From: DATKUC01 sp964553615
GTDB lineage: Bacteria > Spirochaetota > Spirochaetia > DSM-27196 > DATKUC01
Reading direction: 5' to 3'
Length of the DNA: 64,000 nt
Assembly: GCA_964553615.1 (NCBI GenBank)
Contig: CAZKMA010000019.1
Coordinates: 1-64,000, forward strand
This document shows, one piece after another, positions 1 through 9,544 of this stretch. The notes beneath the pieces were generated by a model. That model made no database searches. It had not been told where the DNA came from and worked only from the letters and a program-made list of their open reading frames with translations. Positions within the stretch are counted from its first letter, which is position 1. Each line of letters starts with the position of its first letter. Position numbers and translations under genes: made by a program.

Positions 1-1
1 G

Positions 2-154
2 TGGCAGTTCTCACGCAGTGAGGACATCTCGGCACTCGGGAGCGGACTGACAAAGGCCGCCCTGCATGTGAACGACGGCCCGATCGTGGGATCGCACGCA
101 GGTCGTCACGCTCATTCCGGATTGAGCTCCCGGGCCCGTTTCTCGTGGGCGTAG
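2..154 (+). CDS. Possible C-terminal tail of an FGGY-type carbohydrate kinase (5' end outside window)
   Basis: An open frame enters from the left edge and stops at 152-154, giving 50 residues. It contains SEDISALGSGLTKAAL, which resembles the ALGAA-type helix near the C-terminus of FGGY sugar kinases (xylulokinase and glycerol kinase families). The rest of the tail has no motif I recognise. The frame overlaps the last 43 bp of the convergent phosphoribosyltransferase gene. Such an overlap is possible but unusual, so the call rests on one short motif. It could equally be a chance open frame. Confidence 0.33.
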   Translation, partial: WQFSRSEDISALGSGLTKAALHVNDGPIVGSHAGRHAHSGLSSRARFSWA

Positions 155-639
155 ATATCCTCTGCGTCCCACGGGTATACCACCCATCTATCTTCGATTT
201 CACTCCCAACGAAGATCTTTGTTACCTCCGGCGGATACGAGCCACGTTTTTCCTTTTTCTTGTTGTGAAGAACGCCCACGGCAACTTCTGCGGGTCGGTT
301 GCTCAGGAGCTCCTTTATGCAGTATTCAAGAGTAACGCGCGAATCATCGACCTCATCCACAAGAAGGATCCTCTTGCCCGGCAGTCTCTTTTCCACTTCG
401 TCTATCCACTGAATCTTCCGAGGACTCGCGGCCGGGCGATTATTCTCATCGTAGAGCTTCAGCCCGACGGTCAGGATAGGCCGGTCCAGGTATGTCTTCA
501 GAATACGCGCCGGAATGAACCCGCCGGTGCCTATTGCAACAATCACGTCCGGATCGAATCCCGAGTCCGCAATTTCCCGGGCAAGACCACGAACGGTATT
601 GTGCAGATGCGCATAGGTGAAATAGAGCTTGTCTTCCAT
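112..639 (-). CDS. Phosphoribosyltransferase (hypoxanthine/xanthine type)
   Basis: A 175-residue type I phosphoribosyltransferase, likely purine salvage: PRPP plus a purine base gives the nucleotide and PPi. The PRPP-binding loop reads RILLVDEVDDSRVTL, an acidic-pair variant of the usual ILLVDDVxxTGxT motif with Ser-Arg where many members have Thr-Gly. An upstream strand-turn VIVAIGTGGFIPARIL matches the GGxxPA substrate loop, and a C-terminal W-V-YPW motif closes the fold as in Xpt/GptA-like enzymes. Length is normal for the family. The start is the ATG at 637-639. No Shine-Dalgarno precedes it; instead a TATTAT hexamer ends 6 nt upstream, so the mRNA may be leaderless. Base specificity cannot be read from the sequence. 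Confidence 0.85.
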   Translation of the reverse strand: MEDKLYFTYAHLHNTVRGLAREIADSGFDPDVIVAIGTGGFIPARILKTYLDRPILTVGLKLYDENNRPAASPRKIQWIDEVEKRLPGKRILLVDEVDDSRVTLEYCIKELLSNRPAEVAVGVLHNKKKEKRGSYPPEVTKIFVGSEIEDRWVVYPWDAEDIYAHEKRARELNPE

Positions 640-645
640 GAAGGG

Positions 646-651
646 ATAATA
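646..651 (-). promoter_or_regulatory. -10 element of a probable leaderless promoter (phosphoribosyltransferase)
   Basis: On the minus strand TATTAT is followed by six bases (CCCTTC) and then the ATG of the phosphoribosyltransferase gene. That would put transcription initiation at or next to the start codon. No purine-rich ribosome binding site is present. No convincing -35 was found 16-18 bp upstream. Four other genes in the window share the 6-7 nt spacing. Confidence 0.45.
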
Positions 652-814
652 TCAGCATCCGAGCTTTTGCGCCATTGCCGCGCGGGGCCCGGCTGCCGCC
701 GAATCCGGGCACAGCCGGTGTCTGTTGCCGCCTTGACCTGGTGTGTTCTGTGGCCAGTTACCCCTCTGCAGGATGACGAGAATCCCCGGATTTCAGACTT
801 CGCGCATCGTTCCT

Positions 815-851
815 TTGATATTTAGAACTAAAATCATTAGTTTTGTAGTAT
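815..851 (+). promoter_or_regulatory. Putative promoter/operator of the glgE-treS-glgB operon
   Basis: The 323 bp between the phosphoribosyltransferase start and glgE (640-962) contain no convincing gene. Within it TTGATA (815-820) and TAGTTT (838-843) are 17 bp apart and could be -35/-10; TAGTAT (846-851) is a second possible -10. Between them lies an inverted repeat with perfect 6-bp arms, AACTAA and TTAGTT, around a 5-bp centre (826-842), positioned like a repressor site. The region is AT-rich compared with its surroundings. Which protein binds it is unknown. Confidence 0.4.
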
Positions 852-962
852 TGGTGTCGTGTGTCCGCCCGGACGCATGCGCATTTTTGCGGTTCTGCCC
901 CCGCCTGGCACTCCACATTCATATCCATTGAGCGACGGGCAGCCTGTCAGAGAAGGAGAGGG

Positions 963-2954
963 ATGCCTGTGGTGAACGACGGACGAAAACGCGTGGTTAT
1001 TGAACATGTCGAGCCGGCCATAGACGGCGGCCGATTCCCGGCAAAACGCGTGGTCGGCGAAAACGTAGAGCTCAGTGCCGACATCTTCTGCGATGGACAT
1101 GACAGAATTGCCGCACGAGCACTCTATAGAAGCCCGAGTATGGCATCGTGGCAGAGCGTTCAGCTATGCAAGATGCTGAATGACCGCTGGACCGGCAGCT
1201 TCCCGGTTACCGAAATTGGACTGCATCAGTTTGCCATTGAAGGATGGATCGACAATTTCGCCACCTGGCAACATGAACTGAAGAAACGTGCCGAAGCGGG
1301 ACAGGCGTCGGACGTTCACCTGACCGAGGGGGCGCGTCTTGTAGAATCTGCAGCGCTCCGCTCAAAAGGGAAAGACAGGAAACTGCTCACCGAAGCTGTT
1401 ACGCGGCTCCGGGAGGACGACGACAGAGAAGCACGGTTACAGTACGCCCTGAGCAGCGGACTCGGCGAGCTCATGGCCGGATATTCCGCCGGAGACATCG
1501 TAACGAGAAGCGATCCGGACTACGCGGTTCTTGTGGAGCGCAAGAAAGCACTCTTCAGTGCCTGGTACGAACGGTTCCCCCGTTCCACTTCCGGAACCGC
1601 GGGGAAACACGGCACATTCAAGGACTGCATAGCGCTGCTTCCACGAATAGCCGCAATGGGTTTCGACGTCTGGTACCTGCCGCCGATCCATCCTATCGGG
1701 ATGACGAACAGAAAAGGAAAAAACAACAGCGCCGAATGCAGTCCGGAAGATGTGGGGAGCCCCTGGGCAATCGGTTCTCCGGAAGGCGGCCACAAGGCAA
1801 TCCATCCCGACCTCGGTACCGCCGCAGATTTCGACGAGCTCGTCAGGAAAGCGGCGGAGAGCGGTATTGAAATTGCGCTGGACCTTGCGCTCCAGTGTTC
1901 GCCGGATCATCCCTATGTAAAGGAGCATCCGGAATGGTTCAGGTGGCGGTCGGACGGATCCATCCAGTACGCAGAGAATCCGCCGAAGAAGTACCAGGAT
2001 GTTGTTCCGATAGACTTCGAAACCGATTCGTGGAAAGAGCTGTGGGATGAGCTCAAGAGCATAGTGCTCTTCTGGGCCGAAAAAGGAATCAGAATATTCC
2101 GTGTGGACAATCCGCACACGAAACCATTCGACTTCTGGGAATGGCTCATCCGGGAGACGAAGGCCGAATACCCGGACCTCATATTTCTGGCGGAGGCATT
2201 TACCCGCCCCAAAGCGATGTCACGTCTGGCAAAAGCCGGTTTCAGCCAGTCCTATACTTACTTTACATGGAGAAATACAAAACACGAAATTGAGAGTTAC
2301 GTGCGGGAGCTCATAGAATCGGGAGACGCACAGTTCTTTCGTCCGAATTTCTGGCCCAACACTCCGGACATTCTGCCGGAAATCCTGCAATTCGGCGGTC
2401 GCCAGGCGTTCATTACCCGTGTGGTGCTTGCAGCTACGCTCTCTCCAAGCTACGGGATTTACGGACCCGTATATGAGACCTGCGTTTCGCAGGGAATCCC
2501 GGGAACCGAGGAATATCTGAATTCAGAAAAATACGAGCTGCGCAGCTTCGATGAAAACACCAGCGGAAACATACGGGAGATCATAACCCGGTTGAATAAT
2601 ATCCGCTCCGACAACCCGGCACTGCAATTCCTGCGAAATATCACGTTTCTCCCGGTGGACAATGAGTTTCTCCTCGCGTACGCAAAAAAGGACGCCACCG
2701 GCGCCAACACGGTCATAGTTGTAGTGAATCTCGATCTTCACCATGCGCAATCGGGCTGGTTGCATCTTCCACCGGAACATCTGGACATTCCGGAAAACCA
2801 GTCATTTCTCGTTCACGACTTGCTGAGTGAAGATCGGTACGTCTGGAGCGGACGTACGAATTTCGTACAGTTGAGTCCGAACTCACTTCCGGCGCATATC
2901 TTCAGATTGAGAAAATTCATGAAGCGAGAAAACGATTTCGACTACTACATGTAG
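963..2954 (+). CDS. glgE: Alpha-1,4-glucan:maltose-1-phosphate maltosyltransferase
   Basis: A 663-residue cytosolic GH13 subfamily 3 enzyme that adds maltosyl units from maltose 1-phosphate to growing alpha-1,4-glucan. An N-terminal beta-sandwich domain opens with VVIEHVEPAIDGGRFPAKR, typical of GlgE. The barrel carries WYLPPIHPIG, the nucleophile in FRVDNPHTKP (Asp382) and the acid/base in LAEAFTRP (Glu411). Their 29-residue spacing equals that of Streptomyces GlgE (D394/E423, from memory). I chose the ATG at 963 over an earlier in-frame start because GAAGGAGAG lies 4 bp upstream and homology begins just after. It is first in a tight operon with treS-maltokinase (26 bp gap) and glgB, the other two enzymes of the GlgE pathway. 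Confidence 0.95.
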   Translation: MPVVNDGRKRVVIEHVEPAIDGGRFPAKRVVGENVELSADIFCDGHDRIAARALYRSPSMASWQSVQLCKMLNDRWTGSFPVTEIGLHQFAIEGWIDNFATWQHELKKRAEAGQASDVHLTEGARLVESAALRSKGKDRKLLTEAVTRLREDDDREARLQYALSSGLGELMAGYSAGDIVTRSDPDYAVLVERKKALFSAWYERFPRSTSGTAGKHGTFKDCIALLPRIAAMGFDVWYLPPIHPIGMTNRKGKNNSAECSPEDVGSPWAIGSPEGGHKAIHPDLGTAADFDELVRKAAESGIEIALDLALQCSPDHPYVKEHPEWFRWRSDGSIQYAENPPKKYQDVVPIDFETDSWKELWDELKSIVLFWAEKGIRIFRVDNPHTKPFDFWEWLIRETKAEYPDLIFLAEAFTRPKAMSRLAKAGFSQSYTYFTWRNTKHEIESYVRELIESGDAQFFRPNFWPNTPDILPEILQFGGRQAFITRVVLAATLSPSYGIYGPVYETCVSQGIPGTEEYLNSEKYELRSFDENTSGNIREIITRLNNIRSDNPALQFLRNITFLPVDNEFLLAYAKKDATGANTVIVVVNLDLHHAQSGWLHLPPEHLDIPENQSFLVHDLLSEDRYVWSGRTNFVQLSPNSLPAHIFRLRKFMKRENDFDYYM

Positions 2955-2980
2955 TACCCAAAAGTGAATGGAGAGCTGAT

Positions 2981-5900
2981 ATGGCAGAAAAAGAGGCGCA
3001 GATTTCAGAAAACCGTCTGTGGTACAAAGACGCAATCATCTACGAGCTCCACATCAAGAGCTTCTACGACTCTAACAACGACGGAATTGGAGACATCCGG
3101 GGACTCACCCAGAAGCTGGACTATCTCGATCGGCTCGGTGTTACCGCCATCTGGCTGCTTCCATTCTATCCCTCCCCTCTCCGGGATGACGGCTACGATA
3201 TTTCGGACTACTACCGCGTGAATCCGCAGTACGGCACCATACGCGACTTCAAGGCGTTCCTTGTCGAAGCGCACCGCAGAGACATTCGTGTTATTACCGA
3301 ACTGGTGGTAAACCACACGTCGGATCAGCACGAGTGGTTTCAGAAATCCCGCCGCGCAAAGCCGGGAAGTGCATGGCGGAATTTCTATGTCTGGAGTGAA
3401 ACGCCGGACAAATTCCAGGATGCTCGAATTATCTTTACCGACTCTGAATCCTCGAACTGGTCCTGGGATCCGGTGGCAAACGCGTACTACTGGCACCGCT
3501 TCTACTCTCACCAGCCGGATCTGAATTACGACAACCCCGCAGTCGTTCAGGAGATCTTCAAGGCGGTGGACTTCTGGTTCGAGATGGGTGTAGACGGATT
3601 GCGTATGGACGCGGTCCCGTACCTCTACGAACGCGAGGGTACGAACTGTGAGAACCTTCCGGAAACGTACCAGTTCCTCCAGAGACTCCGCGCACACGTG
3701 GATGAACGATTCGCCGACAAAATGATCCTGGCAGAGGCAAATCAATGGCCGGAGGATGCCGCCAGGTACTTTGGCAACGGCGATCAGTGTCACATGGCAT
3801 TCCACTTTCCGCTCATGCCGCGGCTATTCGTGTCCACGTGGATGGAAGACCGCTTTCCCATCATGGACATACTTGATCAGACGCCGGATATTCCCGACAC
3901 CTGCCAGTGGGCACTGTTCCTTCGAAACCACGATGAGCTTACTCTGGAGATGGTCAGCGACGAAGAGCGGGACTACATGTACCGCGTATTTGCCAAGGAC
4001 CCGACCACACGGATCAACGTGGGAATCCGCCGTCGCCTTGCCCCGCTCCTGGGGAACAATCGCCGGAAAATTGAACTCATGAATATTCTTCTGCTTTCGC
4101 TACCGGGAACACCGGTCATCTACTACGGAGACGAACTCGGGATGGGCGACAACCACTACCTGGGCGACCGGGATGGCGTACGAACGGCAATGCAGTGGAG
4201 CGCAGACCGCAATGCGGGCTTTTCCCGCGCCAATCCTCAGAAACTCTTCCTCCCGGCAATCATTGACCCGGACTACCACCACCAGAGTGTGAATGTCGAA
4301 AATCAGGAGGGCAACCTCTCGTCCCTGCTCTGGTGGATGCGAAAGGAGATTGCCATCCGGAAACGGTTCAAGGCTTTCGGGCGCGGATCCATCCGGTTCA
4401 TTGGTTCCGACAACCCGAAAATCCTCGCGTTTGTCCGCTCATTCGAAGAAGAGACTATTCTTGTGGTGGTGAACCTGTCACGCTTTTCGCAGGCGGTGGC
4501 GCTCGAGCTCTCGGATTATTCCGGTTTCGTGCCGGAGGAAGTTCTCGGCGGCAATGAGTTTCCGACAATTCACGATGAACCCTATCTGCTGACACTCGGC
4601 TTCTACGATCACTACTGGTTCTCACTCGAAGACGGACAGCGCAGTGCCACCGGGGAAGATGTAGCGATTCCGACAATGACCATGAAGGGAGCGTGGCAAC
4701 GCATTTTCGAACGTCCGGCGCTGACACGGTTTGAGAAGATAATACTCCCGGCATTTCTGAACGAACGCAGATGGTTCGGAGGAAAGGCCAGAGCAAAAAC
4801 GCAGATTCGGGTCGTAGAACACACTCCGATCGCTGCCGGGCAGGGTGCTCAACTTTGTCTCATAGAGGTCACTTACAAGGCGGGCACCAGCGAAACCTAC
4901 CTGCTGCCGCTTGCATTTGCACCGGAGGGGCAGGATCAGGAGCCGCAGCAGAACCCGGCGGCAATTGTCTGCAGGCTGGAAACGGACCGTGCAAGCGGTG
5001 TGCTGTATGACGCGGTCTACGACAGTGAGTTTCGCAGGAACCTGTTGCTCCTCATAGCAAAACGCGGGAAGAAAGCGGCCGGAACGGGACAGATCGTTTC
5101 GCATGCAGGAGAACGTGCGTCTCCGAAGATCCTTGCCGGCATTGCCGAGGGCAACTCGCAGGTCGTCAAGGTGGAACAGAGCAACACGTCAATAGTCTAC
5201 GACAACGAGCTCTTTCTCAAACTCTATCGCCGTCAGGATGAAGGCGAGAATCCGGACCTGGAGATGGAGCGTTTCCTGACGGTACACGCAAAATATCCAA
5301 ACATAGCGGCGTACGCAGGAGACATCGAGCTGCTGCGCCCGGACTCGGAGCCCATGGTGCTCGGAATGTTGCAGCACTTTGTTCAAAACAACGGCGATGC
5401 GTGGTCGGTTACGCAGGACGCGGCAACCCGCTATTTTGAGCTCGTCATGGAAAAAGGGCTGGATGCCGAAGATCCGCCGCGAATTGCGGACGATGACCTC
5501 TCGCCGCTCATGCTCGACCTGATCGGCCCGGTCTTTTCGGACAGGATGAAGCTGCTCGGTCGACGGACCGCAGAGATGCACCTCGCGTTGAACAGCCAGA
5601 CTCAAAACTCCCATTTTACGGCCGAACCGTTTACGCTGCTCTATCAGCGTTCGCTCTACCACGCAATGCGGGCACAGTCACGACTCGGCCTGGACGCACT
5701 GCGCAAAGGGATGACCTCAATGCCGCCCGAAACAGCCGCCGTCGCGGAGACCGTGCTCAGCATGGAGAAGGCAATAATCGCACGTCTTGCCCGGCTCTTC
5801 CGGGAAAAGATCCCGGCGCTCAAGATCAGAATCCACGGCGATTACCATCTCGGCCAGTGCCTCTTTACCGGCAACGACTTTGTCATCATCGACTTCGAAG

Positions 5901-6292
5901 GCGAACCGTCCCGGCCGATCGGAGAACGAAGAATAAAGCGCTCGCCCCTGCGCGATGTGGCGGGGATGCTCAGATCTTTCCACTACTCGGGGTTCACCAC
6001 ATTGTTTACCCGGAACACACTCTCCGGACAGCAGGTCTCCAACCTCTCTCCGTGGGCAGATGCCTGGTCAAGCACGATATCCCGGTTGTTTCTGGATTCC
6101 TACATGGAAACGTTGGGAGAGACGGACCTCATTCCGTCGGATCCGCACCAGCTGCGACTGCTTCTGGATGCGTTCCTGCTTCACAAGGCCATTTACGAGG
6201 TGGACTACGAAATCAACAATCGGCCCGACTGGGCAATCATCCCGCTTCGGGGAATCGTGAAACTCATGGAGAATGACTATGAAAGCGACTGA
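2981..6292 (+). CDS. treS: Trehalose synthase / maltokinase fusion
   Basis: A 1103-residue bifunctional protein. Residues 1 to about 545 form a GH13 trehalose synthase that interconverts trehalose and maltose: the N-terminus has FYDSNNDGIGDIRGLTQKLD, the nucleophile is in LRMDAVPYLYEREGT (Asp210), the acid in LAEANQWPED (Glu252), and LRNHDELTLEM follows. From about residue 590 a maltokinase (Mak/Pep2) domain begins at RRWFGGKARAK and contains the kinase-like catalytic motifs IHGDYHLGQ and VIIDFEGEPSRP. The product, maltose 1-phosphate, is the donor for the GlgE encoded just upstream. Fusions of these domains are known. The start has a GGAGAG site 8 bp upstream. The 3' end overlaps glgB by 14-20 bp, implying translational coupling. 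Confidence 0.95.
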   Translation: MAEKEAQISENRLWYKDAIIYELHIKSFYDSNNDGIGDIRGLTQKLDYLDRLGVTAIWLLPFYPSPLRDDGYDISDYYRVNPQYGTIRDFKAFLVEAHRRDIRVITELVVNHTSDQHEWFQKSRRAKPGSAWRNFYVWSETPDKFQDARIIFTDSESSNWSWDPVANAYYWHRFYSHQPDLNYDNPAVVQEIFKAVDFWFEMGVDGLRMDAVPYLYEREGTNCENLPETYQFLQRLRAHVDERFADKMILAEANQWPEDAARYFGNGDQCHMAFHFPLMPRLFVSTWMEDRFPIMDILDQTPDIPDTCQWALFLRNHDELTLEMVSDEERDYMYRVFAKDPTTRINVGIRRRLAPLLGNNRRKIELMNILLLSLPGTPVIYYGDELGMGDNHYLGDRDGVRTAMQWSADRNAGFSRANPQKLFLPAIIDPDYHHQSVNVENQEGNLSSLLWWMRKEIAIRKRFKAFGRGSIRFIGSDNPKILAFVRSFEEETILVVVNLSRFSQAVALELSDYSGFVPEEVLGGNEFPTIHDEPYLLTLGFYDHYWFSLEDGQRSATGEDVAIPTMTMKGAWQRIFERPALTRFEKIILPAFLNERRWFGGKARAKTQIRVVEHTPIAAGQGAQLCLIEVTYKAGTSETYLLPLAFAPEGQDQEPQQNPAAIVCRLETDRASGVLYDAVYDSEFRRNLLLLIAKRGKKAAGTGQIVSHAGERASPKILAGIAEGNSQVVKVEQSNTSIVYDNELFLKLYRRQDEGENPDLEMERFLTVHAKYPNIAAYAGDIELLRPDSEPMVLGMLQHFVQNNGDAWSVTQDAATRYFELVMEKGLDAEDPPRIADDDLSPLMLDLIGPVFSDRMKLLGRRTAEMHLALNSQTQNSHFTAEPFTLLYQRSLYHAMRAQSRLGLDALRKGMTSMPPETAAVAETVLSMEKAIIARLARLFREKIPALKIRIHGDYHLGQCLFTGNDFVIIDFEGEPSRPIGERRIKRSPLRDVAGMLRSFHYSGFTTLFTRNTLSGQQVSNLSPWADAWSSTISRLFLDSYMETLGETDLIPSDPHQLRLLLDAFLLHKAIYEVDYEINNRPDWAIIPLRGIVKLMENDYESD

Positions 6293-8177
6293 GCTGACCG
6301 AATATGACATCCATCTGTTCAAAGAGGGAACTCATTTCAGCCTCTATACCGCGTTGGGAGCACACCTGACCACGAAGGCGGGAAAGAAAGGAGTCGCTTT
6401 CGCGGTATGGGCACCGAATGCGGGCGCGGTATCCGTTATTGGAGATTTCAACGGTTGGGATGGCGCCGCCGCCCCACTCACCGTCCGTTCCGACGAATCG
6501 GGAATCTGGGAGGGGTTTGTTCCAGGAATCAAGAAGGGCAACATCTACAAATACCAGGTGACTACCCGGGACAGAGGGGAGGTCCTTGAAAAAGGAGATC
6601 CTTTCGCCTTCCGGTGGGAAGAGCCGCCGAAAACCGGATCAGTTGTCTGGGACCTCGATTACTCCTGGACGGATGCCGAATGGATGAAGACTCGCGCGGC
6701 AGTGAATGCACTCGACGCGCCCATGTCTGCCTACGAGATCCATCTGGGCTCATGGCGAAGGGTATTCGAAGATGGCAACCGTTCGCTCACGTACCGGGAA
6801 ATGGCTGAGTATCTCCCCCCCTACCTCTCCGACATGGGTTATACCCACGTTGAAATGCTCCCGGTCACCGAACACCCGTTCTACGGCTCCTGGGGCTATC
6901 AGACCACCGGATACTTCGCGCCCACAAGCAGATACGGTACGCCCCAGGACTTCATGTATCTTGTAGACAAACTGCATGAGGCGGGGCTTGCCGTCATCCT
7001 TGACTGGGTGCCATCGCACTTTCCCGGCGATCTCCACGGCCTTCACGACTTCGACGGCACACAGCTGTACGAACACCGGGATCCCAGGGAAGGCTACCAT
7101 CCGGACTGGAGCAGCTACATCTTCAACTACGGCCGAAACGAGGTAAAGGAGTTCCTGATCAGCAATGCGCTGTTCTGGCTCAAGTACTATCACATAGACG
7201 GTCTCAGAGTGGATGCAGTTGCCTCAATGCTCTACCGCGACTACTCGCGCAAGCAGGGAGAATGGGTGCCGAACAAGTACGGCGGAAGGGAAAATCTTGA
7301 GGCGGTCCAGTTTCTGAAGGATCTCAATACCGTGGTCTACTCGGAGCAACCGGATGTTCAGACAATTGCGGAGGAGTCCACCTCCTGGCCGATGGTCTCC
7401 CGGCCCACCTACATTGGCGGGTTAGGCTTCGGCATGAAGTGGAACATGGGCTGGATGCACGATACCCTTGAATACTTCTCCCTGGATCCGCTGTTTCGAA
7501 AGTATCACCACGACGAGCTCAGCTTCAGCCTCCTGTATGCATTCAGCGAAAACTTTCTCCTCTCGTTGTCGCATGACGAGGTAACGCACGGCAAAGGATC
7601 CCTCCTCGGAAAGATGCCGGGAGACCTGTGGCAGAAATACGCGAACTTGCGGCTCCTCTACGGGTTCATGTACGGCCATCCGGGGAAGAAGCTGCTTTTC
7701 ATGGGAGACGAGTTCGGCCAGGAATCCGAGTGGAACCACGAGGCGAGTCTCGACTGGCATCTTCTCAACGAACCGCTGCCATCGGGGCTCCAGCGCTGGG
7801 TGAAGGATCTCAATCGGACCCACAGGGAGCAGTCGGCACTCCACCGGATGGACTTCGACAAAGACGGTTTTCAGTGGGTGGATACGAACGATTGGGAGAA
7901 CAGTGTCATAAGCTTTCTCCGCCTGGACACCGAATCGGACGAGAAGATCCTGGTAGTGTGCAATCTTACCCCGATCCCGCGGGAGAACTATCACGTGGGA
8001 GTCGCTGAAGCCGGCTTCTGGAAGGAGATACTGAACAGCGATGCGGGAATCTACGGCGGGAGCAACAGCGGAAACGGCGGCGGCCTTCATACAACGCCCG
8101 TGCAGGCACACGGCATGTACGACTCGCTTCCGCTCACTCTGCCGCCGCTCTCAGTCCTTATGCTGAAGCATGAATAG
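6279..8177 (+). CDS. glgB: 1,4-alpha-glucan branching enzyme
   Basis: A GH13 branching enzyme of about 632 residues that makes alpha-1,6 branches in the glucan built by GlgE. An N-terminal CBM48 domain has AVWAPNAGAVSVIGDFNGWDG. The barrel has GSWGYQTTGYFAPTSRYG, the nucleophile in GLRVDAVASMLYRDY (Asp312) and the acid/base in TIAEESTSWP (Glu365), and the SHDEV motif. Two in-frame ATGs lie at 6273 and 6279. GGAGA (6268-6272) abuts the first but is 6 nt from the second, so 6279 is preferred. The gene overlaps the end of treS-maltokinase. With glgE and treS it completes a trehalose-to-branched-glucan route that needs no ADP-glucose. Confidence 0.95.
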   Translation: MKATELTEYDIHLFKEGTHFSLYTALGAHLTTKAGKKGVAFAVWAPNAGAVSVIGDFNGWDGAAAPLTVRSDESGIWEGFVPGIKKGNIYKYQVTTRDRGEVLEKGDPFAFRWEEPPKTGSVVWDLDYSWTDAEWMKTRAAVNALDAPMSAYEIHLGSWRRVFEDGNRSLTYREMAEYLPPYLSDMGYTHVEMLPVTEHPFYGSWGYQTTGYFAPTSRYGTPQDFMYLVDKLHEAGLAVILDWVPSHFPGDLHGLHDFDGTQLYEHRDPREGYHPDWSSYIFNYGRNEVKEFLISNALFWLKYYHIDGLRVDAVASMLYRDYSRKQGEWVPNKYGGRENLEAVQFLKDLNTVVYSEQPDVQTIAEESTSWPMVSRPTYIGGLGFGMKWNMGWMHDTLEYFSLDPLFRKYHHDELSFSLLYAFSENFLLSLSHDEVTHGKGSLLGKMPGDLWQKYANLRLLYGFMYGHPGKKLLFMGDEFGQESEWNHEASLDWHLLNEPLPSGLQRWVKDLNRTHREQSALHRMDFDKDGFQWVDTNDWENSVISFLRLDTESDEKILVVCNLTPIPRENYHVGVAEAGFWKEILNSDAGIYGGSNSGNGGGLHTTPVQAHGMYDSLPLTLPPLSVLMLKHE

Positions 8178-8230
8178 CCGACGCATTCTCTTGCGCCACC
8201 TGCGCTGAACGGGTACCATTGTGGTCAATC

Positions 8231-9523
8231 ATGAAGAAGAACGTCATTGTTGCGCAATCAGGCGGTCCGTCGCCGGTCATCAACGCATCCCTTCAGGGGG
8301 TTCTTGAAGCGTGCAGGGACCGGGAAGGTATTGGCAGTACCTTCGCCGCGTGGCACGGAGTGGAAGGAATCCTTCAGGAACAGTTAATTGACATGGGTGG
8401 GCAGGATGCATCCGAAATCGCGCGCCTGCGAAACACGCCGTCGGCAGGTGCAATCGGTACCTGCCGTTACAAGCTGCATCCCGAGCAGACCGAGGACTTC
8501 AACCGGATAATCGATGTCTGTCTTGCGCACGAGGTGGGATACTTCTTCTACATCGGCGGGAACGATTCAATGGACACCGCCAACAAAGTCGCATTGCTCG
8601 CTCGGCAGCGTGGTGTGGACCTGTGCGCCACAGGCGTACCCAAGACAATCGATAACGACGTTGGCGATTCCGAGTTTCGGCTCATTGACCATACACCCGG
8701 ATACGGAAGTGCCGCCCGCTACTGGGCTTTCGTTACCCAGATACTGAATGAGGAGAACCGCGGGATGAGCCCGTCGGAATGCGTGCTCGTTATTCAGGCT
8801 ATGGGCAGGAAGGCAGGCTTCATTCCTGCGGCATCGCGCCTTGCAGACCCTGAACGCACAATCCCGCTCCAGATCTACATGGCAGAGTCTCATCACACAC
8901 TCGAATCCCTTGCAGACAATGTCAACGATGAGCTCAAGCGATCGGGACGCTGCATCGTTGTCGTAAGCGAAGGTTTCGACGTTGGATCGCTCGGTGAAGC
9001 GCACGACGGATTCGGCCATGTCGAGTACGGGGCAAGCAGGAGCACGGCGGCGCAAGTGGTTACGAACTACCTGAACGGCGTCCACCTTGCCGCACGCGGA
9101 AGCGCCAGCAGCCAGGTTCCGGGTGTGCTGCAGCGCTCATCATCCATCTTCGCATCCGCTGTGGACACAGAGGAAGCGTATCAGGTGGGCCGGGCAGCGG
9201 TAGATGTGGCCGTTCGCGATGGAAGCGGGTACATGGCCACTATTCTCCGCGCCGAAGGAAGCGAGTACCGTGCGGTGTACGATAAGGTCCCGCTCGAGCT
9301 TGTTGCGAACTCGGAACGCCTCATGCCCAATGCGTGGATAGCGAAAAACGGCGTGGATGTGACCGACGATTTTGTCCGGTATGCGAAGCCGCTCATTGGT
9401 AACACCTGGCCTGACTTTGAGCTTTCGGGTGGTCTGCAGCGATTCGCGCGTATTGAACCGCGGTTCGTTGAGGCAAGACTCCCCGGATATGTGCCCGAGA
9501 AGCTACGCAGCTCAACAACGTAG
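8231..9523 (+). CDS. pfp: Pyrophosphate-dependent 6-phosphofructokinase
   Basis: A 430-residue PPi-type phosphofructokinase that reversibly converts fructose 6-phosphate and PPi into fructose 1,6-bisphosphate. The N-terminus VAQSGGPSPVINASLQGV and the motif GVPKTIDNDV (Lys where ATP-PFKs have Gly) mark the PPi group. Strand-turn YIGGNDSMDT replaces the ATP-binding GGDGS; Asn-Asp here is a variant of the usual GGDDS. QAMGRKAGF is the sugar-phosphate motif. The ATG at 8231 matches the family N-terminus; an in-frame TTG at 8219 adds four residues. No clear Shine-Dalgarno is seen. It sits 53 bp after glgB and may be read through from that operon, linking glucan turnover to glycolysis. Confidence 0.9.
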   Translation: MKKNVIVAQSGGPSPVINASLQGVLEACRDREGIGSTFAAWHGVEGILQEQLIDMGGQDASEIARLRNTPSAGAIGTCRYKLHPEQTEDFNRIIDVCLAHEVGYFFYIGGNDSMDTANKVALLARQRGVDLCATGVPKTIDNDVGDSEFRLIDHTPGYGSAARYWAFVTQILNEENRGMSPSECVLVIQAMGRKAGFIPAASRLADPERTIPLQIYMAESHHTLESLADNVNDELKRSGRCIVVVSEGFDVGSLGEAHDGFGHVEYGASRSTAAQVVTNYLNGVHLAARGSASSQVPGVLQRSSSIFASAVDTEEAYQVGRAAVDVAVRDGSGYMATILRAEGSEYRAVYDKVPLELVANSERLMPNAWIAKNGVDVTDDFVRYAKPLIGNTWPDFELSGGLQRFARIEPRFVEARLPGYVPEKLRSSTT

Positions 9524-9544
9524 ACAGTTTCCAGCACTGGTCAC

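Noticed and set aside
145..825. Long plus-strand frame opposite the phosphoribosyltransferase
   Set aside because: It is the antisense shadow of a gene with clear PRPP-binding motifs and has none of its own.
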